This document shows positions 54,419 to 63,764 of a DNA stretch of 64,000 nucleotides, piece by piece. The stretch's first letter is position 1, and each line of letters opens with the position of its first letter. The stretch is from positions 1,302,001-1,366,000 of the forward strand of contig NC_006047.2 in NCBI RefSeq assembly GCF_000006445.2, given 5' to 3'. A model generated the notes under the pieces. It was not told the origin of the DNA, did not search any database, and worked only from the letters and a program-made list of their open reading frames with translations. This DNA is from Debaryomyces hansenii CBS767 (taxonomy: Eukaryota > Ascomycota > Pichiomycetes > Serinales > Debaryomycetaceae). The translations under genes were made by a program, and so were the position numbers.

Positions 54419-55858
54419 TCACAAGTGAACGCTAAATCTATCCGGCCACAATACTGGTGCAATAAGACTCCAGCCATACAATACAAAACAAACCCAAGAA
54501 CTCACAATTTTAACCCAGCTAGAAAAGTAAGTCCTGCCAACTGGAACAAAATCACCCAAATCATCCTGTTGAACGTTTATAGTTAATAATGTAGCAACAT
54601 ACTGTGTAGCCAAGAAGAAAATTATATGGAACAATGTATAGTTATATTTCACGGTATTTCTTTCTTCATCGTTAGCATTGTCACCATTCAGTTCATCATC
54701 ATATAAGTTCATTTGGTTCAAGGCACTTTCAGGTAACAGGCCTTCGTCAACGGCTTGTTTTATGGCTTGGTATCTCATTTCATTACGAACATTAGGTTGC
54801 GAGCTTATGTATCCATCAGACGAATCGATAGCAGTATCTAAGTCGATAAACGCTGAGTTGGCAGCTGCTCTGGTTGTAGTGTATGCGACGGCAATAAATG
54901 TAAAAAATGCACCCAATACAACGCTTGCCGTTCTAGTGCCCTTTGATCTAATTAGAGGGTTGCAGTATTTGTCATCTGGCTCTGATGAAACTGCACTCAT
55001 AACCAAGTATGTACAATATATGACAACCATCGATGATTGTGCTAAGCCAGCGTGTGGATTAGATTCTTGAATGGTTTGATTAACTGACATTATGGAAATT
55101 ATGATACCAAAGACTACATTCAATGTAATGGCAGTCCTGTTCATATTACAACCACTGCCTGCAAAAAACCAATACATTATGATTGTCAAAACGATACTTG
55201 ATATGTACATCGTTAACGTGCCGCCTATTAACAACTTCTTCCAAAAGCCCGCATTGTATTCACCTTCCCCTGTCAAGTCTTCCATTTCTATCTTCTCTAA
55301 ACAGGTTTCTGCCCAGGCATGAGCAAAATCAACTAATAAGATCAAACCGATACCAAGGAAAATAGTCGAGAAGATTATAGCAATATTATTACCATAAAAT
55401 ATGAAAAAGTTGTCAGGAATCAATAAAAAGTTTACAGTTATCAAGCTTAACCATGCAAATATTTTCATTTTCCAGCATCCATTCTGTATAACGGCTCTGG
55501 GGTTAGAAGTGGATTTAACATTCACAAGTAAGCCCGCTAATATTAGATGAAAAATTCCCAAAGCAAAATTTATACGGTAAACAGACGTAAAACTTATACA
55601 TTCACTTCCATCCGGACCACATTTATTGTTTATAAAACCAAATGATGCCTTCTCTAGCTTATGGACTATAAATGGTGATAAGGCAATCCATGAAAATAAC
55701 GAATTGAGTAACAAAATGAACGCATATGTAATTCTTGTCAATATTGAAGATTGGAATGTGCCCCCTATCGAAGTACACAATGCTGAACAGGTAGCCGCTC
55801 CACAGCATGAAGCTAGTGATGTTATAGGAATCAACGGCAAAGATATCGCTGCACCCAT
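54419..55858 (-). CDS. TMS1: Serinc-family membrane protein Tms1
   Basis: Predicted 479-residue multi-pass vacuolar/endomembrane protein of the Serinc (TDE1) family. Family marks are the N-terminal Cys cluster SCCGAATCSALC, then LTRITYAFILLLNSLFSWI, YRINFALGIFHL and the PDNFFIFYG loop, DFAHAWAETCLEK, and the C-terminal HIIFFLATQYVATLLTIN with SWVKIVSSWVCFVLYGWSLIAPVLWPDRF. About ten hydrophobic segments are visible. A polar, Asp/Asn-rich cytoplasmic insert lies around residues 365-405. Human Serincs are lipid scramblases; the yeast function is not settled. Its promoter side is a 679-bp gap shared with ELP4. Confidence 0.93.
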   Translation of the reverse strand: MGAAISLPLIPITSLASCCGAATCSALCTSIGGTFQSSILTRITYAFILLLNSLFSWIALSPFIVHKLEKASFGFINNKCGPDGSECISFTSVYRINFALGIFHLILAGLLVNVKSTSNPRAVIQNGCWKMKIFAWLSLITVNFLLIPDNFFIFYGNNIAIIFSTIFLGIGLILLVDFAHAWAETCLEKIEMEDLTGEGEYNAGFWKKLLIGGTLTMYISSIVLTIIMYWFFAGSGCNMNRTAITLNVVFGIIISIMSVNQTIQESNPHAGLAQSSMVVIYCTYLVMSAVSSEPDDKYCNPLIRSKGTRTASVVLGAFFTFIAVAYTTTRAAANSAFIDLDTAIDSSDGYISSQPNVRNEMRYQAIKQAVDEGLLPESALNQMNLYDDELNGDNANDEERNTVKYNYTLFHIIFFLATQYVATLLTINVQQDDLGDFVPVGRTYFSSWVKIVSSWVCFVLYGWSLIAPVLWPDRFSVHL

Positions 55859-56537
55859 AGTTGTATAAATAGTTATATGTATAAGATCCTTTTATGACCG
55901 AGTTGTATTCTTTTATCGATAGCAAATTTATATGCACGCCAAAATATTGCTGGGCCGTTAAACTAATGCCAGGTTCTGTTAAGCTTACTCCTTTCTTTAG
56001 ACTCAATAGGCTCCCAGGATAAGTATGACTGGTTACTTTTAGTCGAGCTTTAATATGAAGGGCTGGAGAGAGAGGAAATATATAATTTGCACGTAAAATA
56101 ACTGGAGCATTCTGCAATGAACCATTATTTGATTATTAAATCATTTTCATCAAGACAGATTGTCCCATTGACTATTATGAAAATGATATAGAGATCTGAA
56201 TACCAATCGATTAGTTTCCTTGGAAAATATTAGGTTTTTCTTTAATTAGTGGACTTTTTGCATCCACAATGTAGCGAGTAGGTTTTCACGTATATGACAA
56301 GCCCCTAGACTTCAATCACTGATTTAACACTAAGCCTTAAGGACTTTCACTAGGTCGTATACCACAATACGTATACTTCGGATTCAAGAGGCATTAGAAA
56401 CGAGTTCAAGACAAAATAAATATCCTTAAAAATGAATAATGGTTATGATGCCCTGAATATATATTCTCAAGTCTTCACTTCATTTAAATAAAAACGCTAT
56501 CTACCAAGCATCGAACAACCATAAATCATACATAAAC
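55859..56537. other. Divergent promoter region, TMS1/ELP4
   Basis: 679 bp. Minus-strand frames overlapping the TMS1 5' end start only at non-ATG codons. I see no tRNA, snoRNA features or repeats worth naming. Confidence 0.5.
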
Positions 56538-57842
56538 ATGTCGTTTAGGAAGAGAAGTGAAGTTATCGGCACGCCCTCCGTTCCTGGTAGGATTCCTGTG
56601 AATACACGTCCAATAAACCCTGTTCCAGGAAGAGGTCCCCAAGGTCCTAGTGCTGGAGCGAGTGGTAGGATTCCTCCAGCTGGTGGCAGGATTCCCCCTT
56701 CAAATAGAACAGCATCACCCCAGGCGAAAGAAAAAGAAGATATTGCTTCAATAATGACAAATCCAAGTGTTCGGCCGTCATCGATAACCTCGCAACCAAC
56801 AGTTTCAACAGGTGGATCCGATTTGGATAAAATTTTATTGCACCAAGGTATACCCTTAGGTACCTCGTTAGTTATAGAAGAATCGGGATCCACTGACTTT
56901 GCTTCGGTAATTCTAAGATCTTTTTCATCGCAGGGAGTTATACATAATAGAATTGATAAAGATCAATTGTATTCGCATGTCATTGTTGTGGGTTTATCAT
57001 CCCAGTGGGCCGGTGAATTGCCTGGTTTATACAAAGGTTCGTCAAAAGAACAGAAGAAAGCTAAGATCTTAGAAAACGAGTCGAAAGTCAGTGTGAGCAA
57101 TTTGGCTACAAACGGTGGAGCTAGAAACGAGAAGGATATGAAGATCGCCTGGAGGTATGGCTTGAATAAGAAACCAGAAACCCAAGATACCAATAATCAA
57201 ACCACTTATGAATTTTATAATAACCAATTTGACATCACCCAAAAGTTAGTACCAGGTCCAAGCAATCAAGACATTTCCTTTGTTCCATTATCCACTGATT
57301 ATAACCAAATAATTCAACAAATTTTGTTAATCATTTCAAACCAACTCAGATCGAATCCTACTAAAATCATTAGGCTTGTCATCCCTAATATGTTGAATCC
57401 ATCCATTTATAATCCATTATGCTCGACTCCGACATTCATTCTTCCTTTTGTTCATTCCTTACGTTCAATTTTGCGTAAATATTCAAATAATTTAGTTTTG
57501 ATTTGTTCTTTACCGCTAGACTTGTATCCAAGAGATACACATCTTACATCAATGATTGAGAGCATTATGGATTCTGTTATCCATTTACAACCTTTCAATC
57601 AAGAAATGACTCTGTTAATCGAGAAAGCTTACAAGAATGAACCTTCTAAGATTCAGCAAGGTTTAGTTAATATTATAAAATTGCCTGTTTTATCTGAAAG
57701 GGGTTTAATGATGATTCATGATGGAGAATATGCATTCAAGAATGGTAGGAAGAAGTTTGAGATTGAAGAATGGGGTATTCCTGTCGAAGATGATTCGAAA
57801 GATGATGCTAATGCTCAAACTACAAAAAATATCGAATTTTAG
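56538..57842 (+). CDS. ELP4: Elongator subunit Elp4
   Basis: Predicted 434-residue subunit of the Elp456 RecA-like hexameric ring of Elongator, which modifies wobble uridines of tRNAs. The N terminus (MSFRKRSEVIG) leads into a Gly/Pro/Arg-rich disordered stretch with repeated GRIPP units. The RecA-like fold begins around VSTGGSDLDKILLHQGIPLGTSLVIEE, where a Walker A motif would be but is degenerate, as in Elp4. The following blocks HVIVVGLSSQWAGELPG, IAWRYGLNKK, RLVIPNMLNPSIYNPL and LVLICSLPLDLYPR are family-typical. Yeast Elp4 is 456 residues. The stop is 23 bp from the end of the convergent neighbour. Confidence 0.93.
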   Translation: MSFRKRSEVIGTPSVPGRIPVNTRPINPVPGRGPQGPSAGASGRIPPAGGRIPPSNRTASPQAKEKEDIASIMTNPSVRPSSITSQPTVSTGGSDLDKILLHQGIPLGTSLVIEESGSTDFASVILRSFSSQGVIHNRIDKDQLYSHVIVVGLSSQWAGELPGLYKGSSKEQKKAKILENESKVSVSNLATNGGARNEKDMKIAWRYGLNKKPETQDTNNQTTYEFYNNQFDITQKLVPGPSNQDISFVPLSTDYNQIIQQILLIISNQLRSNPTKIIRLVIPNMLNPSIYNPLCSTPTFILPFVHSLRSILRKYSNNLVLICSLPLDLYPRDTHLTSMIESIMDSVIHLQPFNQEMTLLIEKAYKNEPSKIQQGLVNIIKLPVLSERGLMMIHDGEYAFKNGRKKFEIEEWGIPVEDDSKDDANAQTTKNIEF

Positions 57843-57865
57843 ATCTAGCGTCAATTTCGTGTATA

Positions 57866-58744
57866 TTAAGTATCTCGTTTTATTGAATTTTGCAATTGAA
57901 TGGTAGATTCTTGTAATTTAATAATTCTGTTTATAGTCTCTGCTTCCGTTGCAGATTTACATAGTATATCTAGTAACTTCTTTTGAGTATCCTCAAGAGA
58001 TTCCAACCTTAAATTTACCTCCTCCATGAATCTATTGATTCTCATTGAATTGTTCTTGTTTGGTGAGTTCTCGTGTGCATTCTCTTCTTCTTGTCTTCTT
58101 TCTACTAGTTTCCTCTGCTCATTATCGTAACCTCGCATCTTCGACTCTGGTATCTTCGTTACATGCAAGTTATTCTCGTCATTTAAGCTCGAAGTTGTAA
58201 AAGTATCATTATACTCTACTTCATGATTAAAGCTGACTTTCTGTCTTTTCGTTGGTTGAGGTTCTTCGTGTCTTATCTTGTCTCCCAGAGTTGAACTTAC
58301 TCCGTGGTTACTTCCCACATTCCCTTTAAATAAGCTATCATTCAATTCCAGCTCAATTTCAGATATATGCCGCCTCCTTACAGGAGATCCGCTTCTTCTT
58401 ATTGGTGAAAGTCCCCCAGTGTTTGATGATCTCTTTGGTCCATTAGAGCTTAAACTATCATCGCTTCTGATTTCGGGTGAACCGTTTCTAGATCCTAGTA
58501 TAGGTGGTGCCAATAAATTAATAGATAAATCGTGTATTTCAGTACCATTGTTATTCCTTGAATTTCTTGATATTCCTGCTCTCTTGGGTGCCGTAGCAAA
58601 TACTTTGTAATTCTTAGAAAACGATTCTGAGGGGCCTCTAGATGGCGGTGGAATTCTCTTTTGAGGCGAATATTTTTCTTTCAACTTTACAATATCAGGA
58701 TAATTATTCGTAGTTTCTGTAGTATCTAACATTTTTGGAGGCAT
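57866..58744 (-). CDS. Unrecognised Ser/Pro-rich phosphoprotein with C-terminal coiled coil
   Basis: Predicted 292-residue protein. The start is MPPKMLDTTE with two near ATGs. It contains many SP sites in basic contexts (YSPQKR, GSPEIR, LSPIRRSGSPVRRR, NSPNKN), suggesting cyclin-dependent kinase control. Two basic nuclear-localisation-like stretches (PVRRRHIS, PTKRQKVSF) and a C-terminal helix of about 70 residues with heptad character (MRINRFMEEVNLRLESLEDTQKKLLDIL and beyond) complete it. There is no enzyme motif. Size and layout recall small spindle or spindle-pole proteins such as Fin1, but that is only an analogy. It shares a 170-bp divergent promoter with DMC1 and converges on ELP4 with a 23-bp gap. 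Confidence 0.6.
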   Translation of the reverse strand: MPPKMLDTTETTNNYPDIVKLKEKYSPQKRIPPPSRGPSESFSKNYKVFATAPKRAGISRNSRNNNGTEIHDLSINLLAPPILGSRNGSPEIRSDDSLSSNGPKRSSNTGGLSPIRRSGSPVRRRHISEIELELNDSLFKGNVGSNHGVSSTLGDKIRHEEPQPTKRQKVSFNHEVEYNDTFTTSSLNDENNLHVTKIPESKMRGYDNEQRKLVERRQEEENAHENSPNKNNSMRINRFMEEVNLRLESLEDTQKKLLDILCKSATEAETINRIIKLQESTIQLQNSIKRDT

Positions 58745-58914
58745 TTTATAATACTGGCTCTATAAGTGTCCATACAATGATCTTAATACTAATGATTTTT
58801 AATTAAGAAATGTAAACATTCGATTTATTATCGCGAACTTTTGGTGATCGAAACTGTTGCAAAACTTTTTGTATATTACTGGTTTCTTAATCTTTTTCTA
58901 TAAATATTCGGATC

Positions 58915-60008
58915 ATGACATTCGAAATCGAAGCTCAAGGAGCAGGAACTATCATCAATGTAGATGAATTACAAAACCACGGAATTAATGCTGGAGACAT
59001 CACTAAATTAAAAGCGGCGGGCGTTTGTTCAATAGCGGTATGAAATAGACATAAAAAACTAGAACCAGAGAAATTACTAACATTAATAGTCAGTCTTGTC
59101 AACAACCCGTAGAAATATGTGTAAAATTAAGGGATTAAGTGAAGTTAAGGTTGAAAAAATCAAGGAGGCGGCTGGTAAACTTATGGTATGTAAAAAAATG
59201 AGTACTCTGAAAGCAGACATACTAACTAGTGTAGCATTCTGGATTTATACCTGCAACTGTTCAAGCAGAGCTTAGAAGTAGGGCATTTACATTGAGTACA
59301 GGCTCTAAGCAATTAGATGATGTTTTAGGAGGTGGAGTTCTGTCGATGAGTATTACTGAGGTGTTTGGTGAATTTAGATGTGGGAAAACTCAATTATGTC
59401 ACACATTATGTGTTACTGCCCAACTTCCTAAAGAAATGGGAGGAAGCGAAGGCAAGGTTGCTTATATAGATACAGAAGGAACGTTCAGGCCCGATAGAAT
59501 TAGGTCAATCGCCGAACGATTTCAAGTTGATGCCGACGCTTGTCTTGAAAATATTTCGTACGCTAGAGCCTTGAATAGTGAACACCAAATGGAATTAGCC
59601 GAGCAACTAGGCTTGCAATTTGCCGATGGGACATATAGATTGCTAGTTGTGGACTCAATTATGGCGTGTTTCAGGGTCGATTATTCGGGTAGAGGTGAAT
59701 TAAATGATAGACAACAAAAATTGAATCAACATTTATCGAGCTTAATCAGACTTGCAGAAGACTATAATGTCGCAGTGTTCCTTACCAATCAAGTCCAATC
59801 TGATCCTGGTGCAAGTTCGTTGTTCGCAGCTGCCGATGGGAGGAAACCTGTGGGAGGTCATATTTTAGCTCATGCTTCTGCCACCAGAATACTCCTTCGT
59901 AAAGGTAGAGGAGAGGAAAGAGTTGCAAAGTTGCAAGATAGCCCTGATATGGCAGAAAAAGAGTGTGTTTATGTTATCGGCGAAGGTGGAATTAAAGATA
60001 GTGAATAA
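58915..60008 (+). CDS. DMC1: Meiotic recombinase Dmc1 (Dlh1), three exons
   Basis: Predicted 330-residue RecA/Rad51-family strand-exchange protein of meiosis. Exons are 58915-59037, 59090-59185 and 59235-60008; both junctions keep frame and restore the family sequence ([13 protein letters not shown] and [16 protein letters not shown]). The N-terminal helix-hairpin-helix domain has [16 protein letters not shown]. The core has Walker [22 protein letters not shown], Walker [38 protein letters not shown] and the C-terminal [18 protein letters not shown]. These match Dmc1 rather than Rad51. Residue 109 is encoded by CTG (Ser in CTG-clade yeasts). It lies directly upstream of MCM4 in tandem and shares a short divergent promoter with the unknown coiled-coil gene. 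Confidence 0.95.
59038..59089 (+). other. DMC1 intron 1
   Basis: 52 nt: 5' splice site GTATGA, branch box TACTAAC at 59075-59081, 3' splice site TAG at 59087-59089, with 8 nt from the end of the branch box to the end of AG. The choice of this AG over the CAG 4 nt on is forced by frame and by the conserved VLSTTRR. Confidence 0.9.
59186..59234 (+). other. DMC1 intron 2
   Basis: 49 nt: GTATGT, branch box TACTAAC at 59220-59226, 3' splice site TAG at 59232-59234, again 8 nt after the branch box. A nearer TAG abutting the box (59227-59229) must be skipped to keep frame. Confidence 0.9.
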
Positions 60009-60056
60009 GAAGACTACAATATGCAAATTAATCCCAATTAGGTAAATTAATTATTT

Positions 60057-60062
60057 ACGCGT
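60057..60062 (+). promoter_or_regulatory. MCB element (ACGCGT) upstream of MCM4
   Basis: A perfect ACGCGT 128 bp upstream of the MCM4 ATG, followed by a T-rich run (60069-60080). It fits MBF-driven late-G1 expression of a replication gene. Confidence 0.55.
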
Positions 60063-60189
60063 CTTCTCTTTTTTTTTTTTGCTCACCGTTAAATAGCTTT
60101 GCAAATTTACAAGTATTATATATCGAATATCTCTAAATCGTAATAGATTGATCTTGGAAGTAACTTACCATTAAACCAGATATTCTGTA

Positions 60190-62925
60190 ATGTCGTCTTC
60201 TCCAATTCGTGATGTCAATGATCTTCCTGAAGATCCAAGCTTGAAAGAATCTGAATCTCAATCTCAAACACAAGGTAACCAGGCAAATGTGCCATCATCA
60301 CCATTGTTTTTTGCTACATCATCGTCCAATCCACAATCTGAAGCTAATGCTCCAAACACACGATCACAAAGAAGGGATGTATCTTCTCCATTAAACTACA
60401 GTTCTTCGGTCCATCATACTTCAGATGCTGCTCGAGGAAATGAAGCAGGCTCAAGTAGACTTAGATCCGATAGATTAACGAGTGATGTTGATAGAATCAT
60501 AAGAAGACATAATAGAAGTGATTTACATGATACTAATTCCTCTCCTATGCGTAGAAGAATTTTCACAGAATCTAGTGCTGGACATAGCGATGGGGTAAAC
60601 GTGAATTCATCATCTTCACAGTTTAATACTGATCCAATGGAAGGAAATGATGAACCAGTGAGAGTCATTTGGGGTACCAATGTTTCTATTCAAGATTGTT
60701 CTAATGCCTTTAGAGATTTCTTGATGAACTTCAAATTCAAGTACAGAAAGATTATGGAAGATAGGTCAATAGAACCCGAAGATAGTAACTTGTATTATAT
60801 TAACCAATTAAATAACATGAGAGATTTAGGTTTCACTAATCTTAACTTGGATGCTAAAAATTTATTGTCCTACCCTGCAACTAAAAAGTTATATTATCAA
60901 TTAATTAATTACCCACAAGAAGTTATACCAATTATGGATCAAACGGTTAAGGATTGTATGGTTTCCTTAATAATGGACAATAATGAGTTAACCACTGGAA
61001 ATGCTAATATTGACGATATTGAAACCAATATTTACACTATTCGTCCATATAATTTAAATGCGGTTGAAAAGGGTATGAGAGAATTAAATCCAAATGACAT
61101 AGATAAATTAGTCAGTGTCAAAGGTTTAGTTTTAAGGGCTACTTCAATTATTCCAGATATGAAAGTAGCTTTTTTCAAATGTAATGCCTGTGATCATACC
61201 ATTGCAGTTGAGATTGATAGAGGTGTTATTTCAGAACCAACTAAATGTCCAAGAGAGGTTTGTGGTCAGACAAACTCGATGATGATAGTTCATAATAGAT
61301 CGTCATTTGCGGATAAACAAGTCATCAAGTTGCAAGAGACCCCAGATTTGGTTCCAGATGGGCAAACTCCGCACTCTATTAATTTGTGTGTATATGACGA
61401 GCTAGTTGATTGTTGTCGTGCTGGTGATCGTGTTGAAGTTTGTGGTATTTTCAGATCATTACCTGTCAGAGCTAACTCAAGACAAAGAGCTCTTAAGAAC
61501 TTATACAAGACATATTTGGATGTTGTTCATGTTAAAAAGATTGATAAGAAAAGGTTAGGGGCTGATGTTAGTACATTAGATCAAGAAGCGTCGGACAAAG
61601 AACAAGAAGTAGAACATACCAGGAAATTATCAGTCGAGGAAATCAATGAAATTAAAGAAGTTTCTGAAAGAGATGATTTGTATGAAGTTTTAGCGAGATC
61701 ACTAGCTCCTTCAATTTATGAAATGGATGACGTGAAAAAGGGTATTTTGTTACAATTGTTCGGAGGTACTAATAAAACATTTCAAAAAGGTGGTAGGTAT
61801 AGAGGTGATATTAATGTCTTATTGTGTGGTGATCCATCTACATCTAAATCTCAAATATTGCAGTATGTACATAAAATTGCGCCTAGAGGGGTATATACAT
61901 CAGGTAAAGGTTCCTCTGCTGTGGGTTTGACGGCATATATTACTAGGGATATTGATACCAAACAATTGGTATTAGAAAGTGGTGCCTTAGTTTTATCTGA
62001 TGGTGGTGTCTGTTGTATCGATGAATTTGACAAAATGAGTGACAGCACGCGGTCAGTTTTGCATGAAGTTATGGAACAACAGACTATTTCTATTGCCAAA
62101 GCAGGAATTATAACCACATTGAATGCCAGAACGTCTATTTTAGCATCAGCTAATCCAATTAACTCGAGATATGATCCAAACTTACCAGTTACTTCTAACA
62201 TTGATTTGCCACCTCCGTTATTGTCCAGGTTTGATTTAGTATATTTGATTTTAGATAAGGTCGATGAAAAAATTGATAGACAATTGGCCAGACATTTAAC
62301 TGATATGTACCTAGAGGATATGCCAGACAAGGTTACAAATAACTTTGTCTTACCCGTTGAATTCTTAACTTCATATATTCAGTATGCAAAAGAAAATTAT
62401 AATCCAGTTATGACAGAAGAAGGAAAAAACGAACTAGTCAGAGCATACGTAGAGATGAGAAAATTAGGTGATGATAGTAGGTCATCTGAACGGAGAGTTA
62501 CGGCAACCACGAGACAGTTAGAATCCATGATAAGATTGTCCGAAGCACACGCCAAAATGAGATTATCTGAACGTGTCGAATTAATTGATGTCAAGGAAGC
62601 AGTTAGATTAATTAAATCTGCCATTAAAGAATACGCAACGGATCCAATAACTGGTAGAATTGATATGGACATGGTACAGACTGGTACGACTGCGGCCCAA
62701 AGAAAGATACAAGAGGATTTGACTCATGAAATTATGAATGTCATAGAGGAAAATAATAATTTGATAAGATTCACCGATTTAGTTGTAAAAATCAATGAGA
62801 AAACATCATTCAGAGTGGAAAATCAAGATATTAATGATGCTATCAAAAGATTACAACAAGAAGGGAAAATCATTGAAGCCGGTGATAGTCACAGAAGAAC
62901 AATCAGAAAAGTGGCCCTTGTGTAA
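60190..62925 (+). CDS. MCM4: Replicative helicase subunit Mcm4 (Cdc54)
   Basis: Predicted 911-residue subunit of the Mcm2-7 helicase. The N-terminal 170 residues are disordered and Ser-rich with many SSP and acidic-flanked sites, the Mcm4 regulatory domain targeted by DDK and CDK. The N-terminal OB domain carries a C4 zinc motif (CNAC...CPREVC). The AAA+ core has Walker A GDPSTSKSQ, Walker B CCIDEFDKM, GSSAVGLTAYITRD, sensor 1 SANPINSRYD and the arginine finger in LLSRFDLVY. The C terminus ends with a winged-helix part. GVYTSGKGSSAVGLTAY and DTKQLVLESGALVLSDGG mark Mcm4 among the six paralogues. Yeast Mcm4 is 933 residues. Confidence 0.97.
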   Translation: MSSSPIRDVNDLPEDPSLKESESQSQTQGNQANVPSSPLFFATSSSNPQSEANAPNTRSQRRDVSSPLNYSSSVHHTSDAARGNEAGSSRLRSDRLTSDVDRIIRRHNRSDLHDTNSSPMRRRIFTESSAGHSDGVNVNSSSSQFNTDPMEGNDEPVRVIWGTNVSIQDCSNAFRDFLMNFKFKYRKIMEDRSIEPEDSNLYYINQLNNMRDLGFTNLNLDAKNLLSYPATKKLYYQLINYPQEVIPIMDQTVKDCMVSLIMDNNELTTGNANIDDIETNIYTIRPYNLNAVEKGMRELNPNDIDKLVSVKGLVLRATSIIPDMKVAFFKCNACDHTIAVEIDRGVISEPTKCPREVCGQTNSMMIVHNRSSFADKQVIKLQETPDLVPDGQTPHSINLCVYDELVDCCRAGDRVEVCGIFRSLPVRANSRQRALKNLYKTYLDVVHVKKIDKKRLGADVSTLDQEASDKEQEVEHTRKLSVEEINEIKEVSERDDLYEVLARSLAPSIYEMDDVKKGILLQLFGGTNKTFQKGGRYRGDINVLLCGDPSTSKSQILQYVHKIAPRGVYTSGKGSSAVGLTAYITRDIDTKQLVLESGALVLSDGGVCCIDEFDKMSDSTRSVLHEVMEQQTISIAKAGIITTLNARTSILASANPINSRYDPNLPVTSNIDLPPPLLSRFDLVYLILDKVDEKIDRQLARHLTDMYLEDMPDKVTNNFVLPVEFLTSYIQYAKENYNPVMTEEGKNELVRAYVEMRKLGDDSRSSERRVTATTRQLESMIRLSEAHAKMRLSERVELIDVKEAVRLIKSAIKEYATDPITGRIDMDMVQTGTTAAQRKIQEDLTHEIMNVIEENNNLIRFTDLVVKINEKTSFRVENQDINDAIKRLQQEGKIIEAGDSHRRTIRKVALV

Positions 62926-63076
62926 CAATCTAACGTCTAACTTATTTATTTCTTGGGTGTATTTAATTTTTTACTAATAAATGTTTTAATAATTATTTTA
63001 TCATCAGCGCCATATATTGGGTACACATTACTCCATTAATTATTATTATTGATACTATTTACATGTCTGACCGAAG

Positions 63077-63583
63077 CTACAAGAACTTGTTTGTCTCAAT
63101 TTGTGATTTATCATATTTCTGTGTTTCTGGCTCCGTAGATTCCTTTCGTATTTCATCACCATCACTTTCAGCCATTTTTAAAATTTCATCTATCTGTTCA
63201 TCTAACTCAATATCTGTAACAGTATTGTATTTATTTTTGGTTAATTTATTTACCAATTTCAATTCACGATGGATATCAACATTTTCACCTTTTTCTAATT
63301 TAGCAATTATTTCCTCCAAAATAACAAATTTTGAATTGTAAGTTTGCTCCAACGTTTCTAATTCTCTACGACTATCTATTAGCCCAACTATAGCTGTACC
63401 AAACACAATCGTTAGAAAAATAGATTTAAAGATAGGCGCTTTCACGAGATCCCTAAATGTAGGCTTCTTTCTTATTTGATTCTGAATTTCATTTGTACCT
63501 TTATGTACATTTTTAGTGTATACCTTATTTATGTTAAGGAAGCGCTTATTAGCAATACCGTATCTATGTACTAATTTGAACAT
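63077..63583 (-). CDS. INA17: Mitochondrial inner-membrane assembly factor, Ina17-like
   Basis: Predicted 168-residue protein. The N terminus (MFKLVHRYGIANKRFLNINK) is basic and hydroxylated/hydrophobic without acids, as in mitochondrial presequences. A single membrane helix follows (about residues 53-70, SIFLTIVFGTAIVGLI), then a charged helix RRELETLEQTYNSKFVILEEIIAKLEKGENVDIHREL and an acidic C-terminal tail. This is the layout of Ina17, which with Ina22 assists joining of the peripheral stalk to the F1Fo ATP synthase. The match is by pattern and by the ILEE..KL..GE.VDI stretch as I recall it for fungal Ina17. Other small inner-membrane proteins are possible. Confidence 0.5.
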   Translation of the reverse strand: MFKLVHRYGIANKRFLNINKVYTKNVHKGTNEIQNQIRKKPTFRDLVKAPIFKSIFLTIVFGTAIVGLIDSRRELETLEQTYNSKFVILEEIIAKLEKGENVDIHRELKLVNKLTKNKYNTVTDIELDEQIDEILKMAESDGDEIRKESTEPETQKYDKSQIETNKFL

Positions 63584-63764
63584 GATATGCTAGTTGGCCC
63601 TACTTTAACATCTTCGTCTTGTTTTTTGAAGTTAACTTGAGGCTCCAAATTCATTTTCGTGGTTTGCACATAATTGATCTATGGATCGATCAATAACATC
63701 ACCTTTAACATACATAAACTTGAGCAACTCACCAGATAGATTACCAATGGTATTTTGAGCTAGC

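Noticed and set aside
55659..56117. 152-codon minus-strand frame overlapping the TMS1 5' end
   Set aside because: Starts at TTG and overlaps a well-supported gene in another frame.
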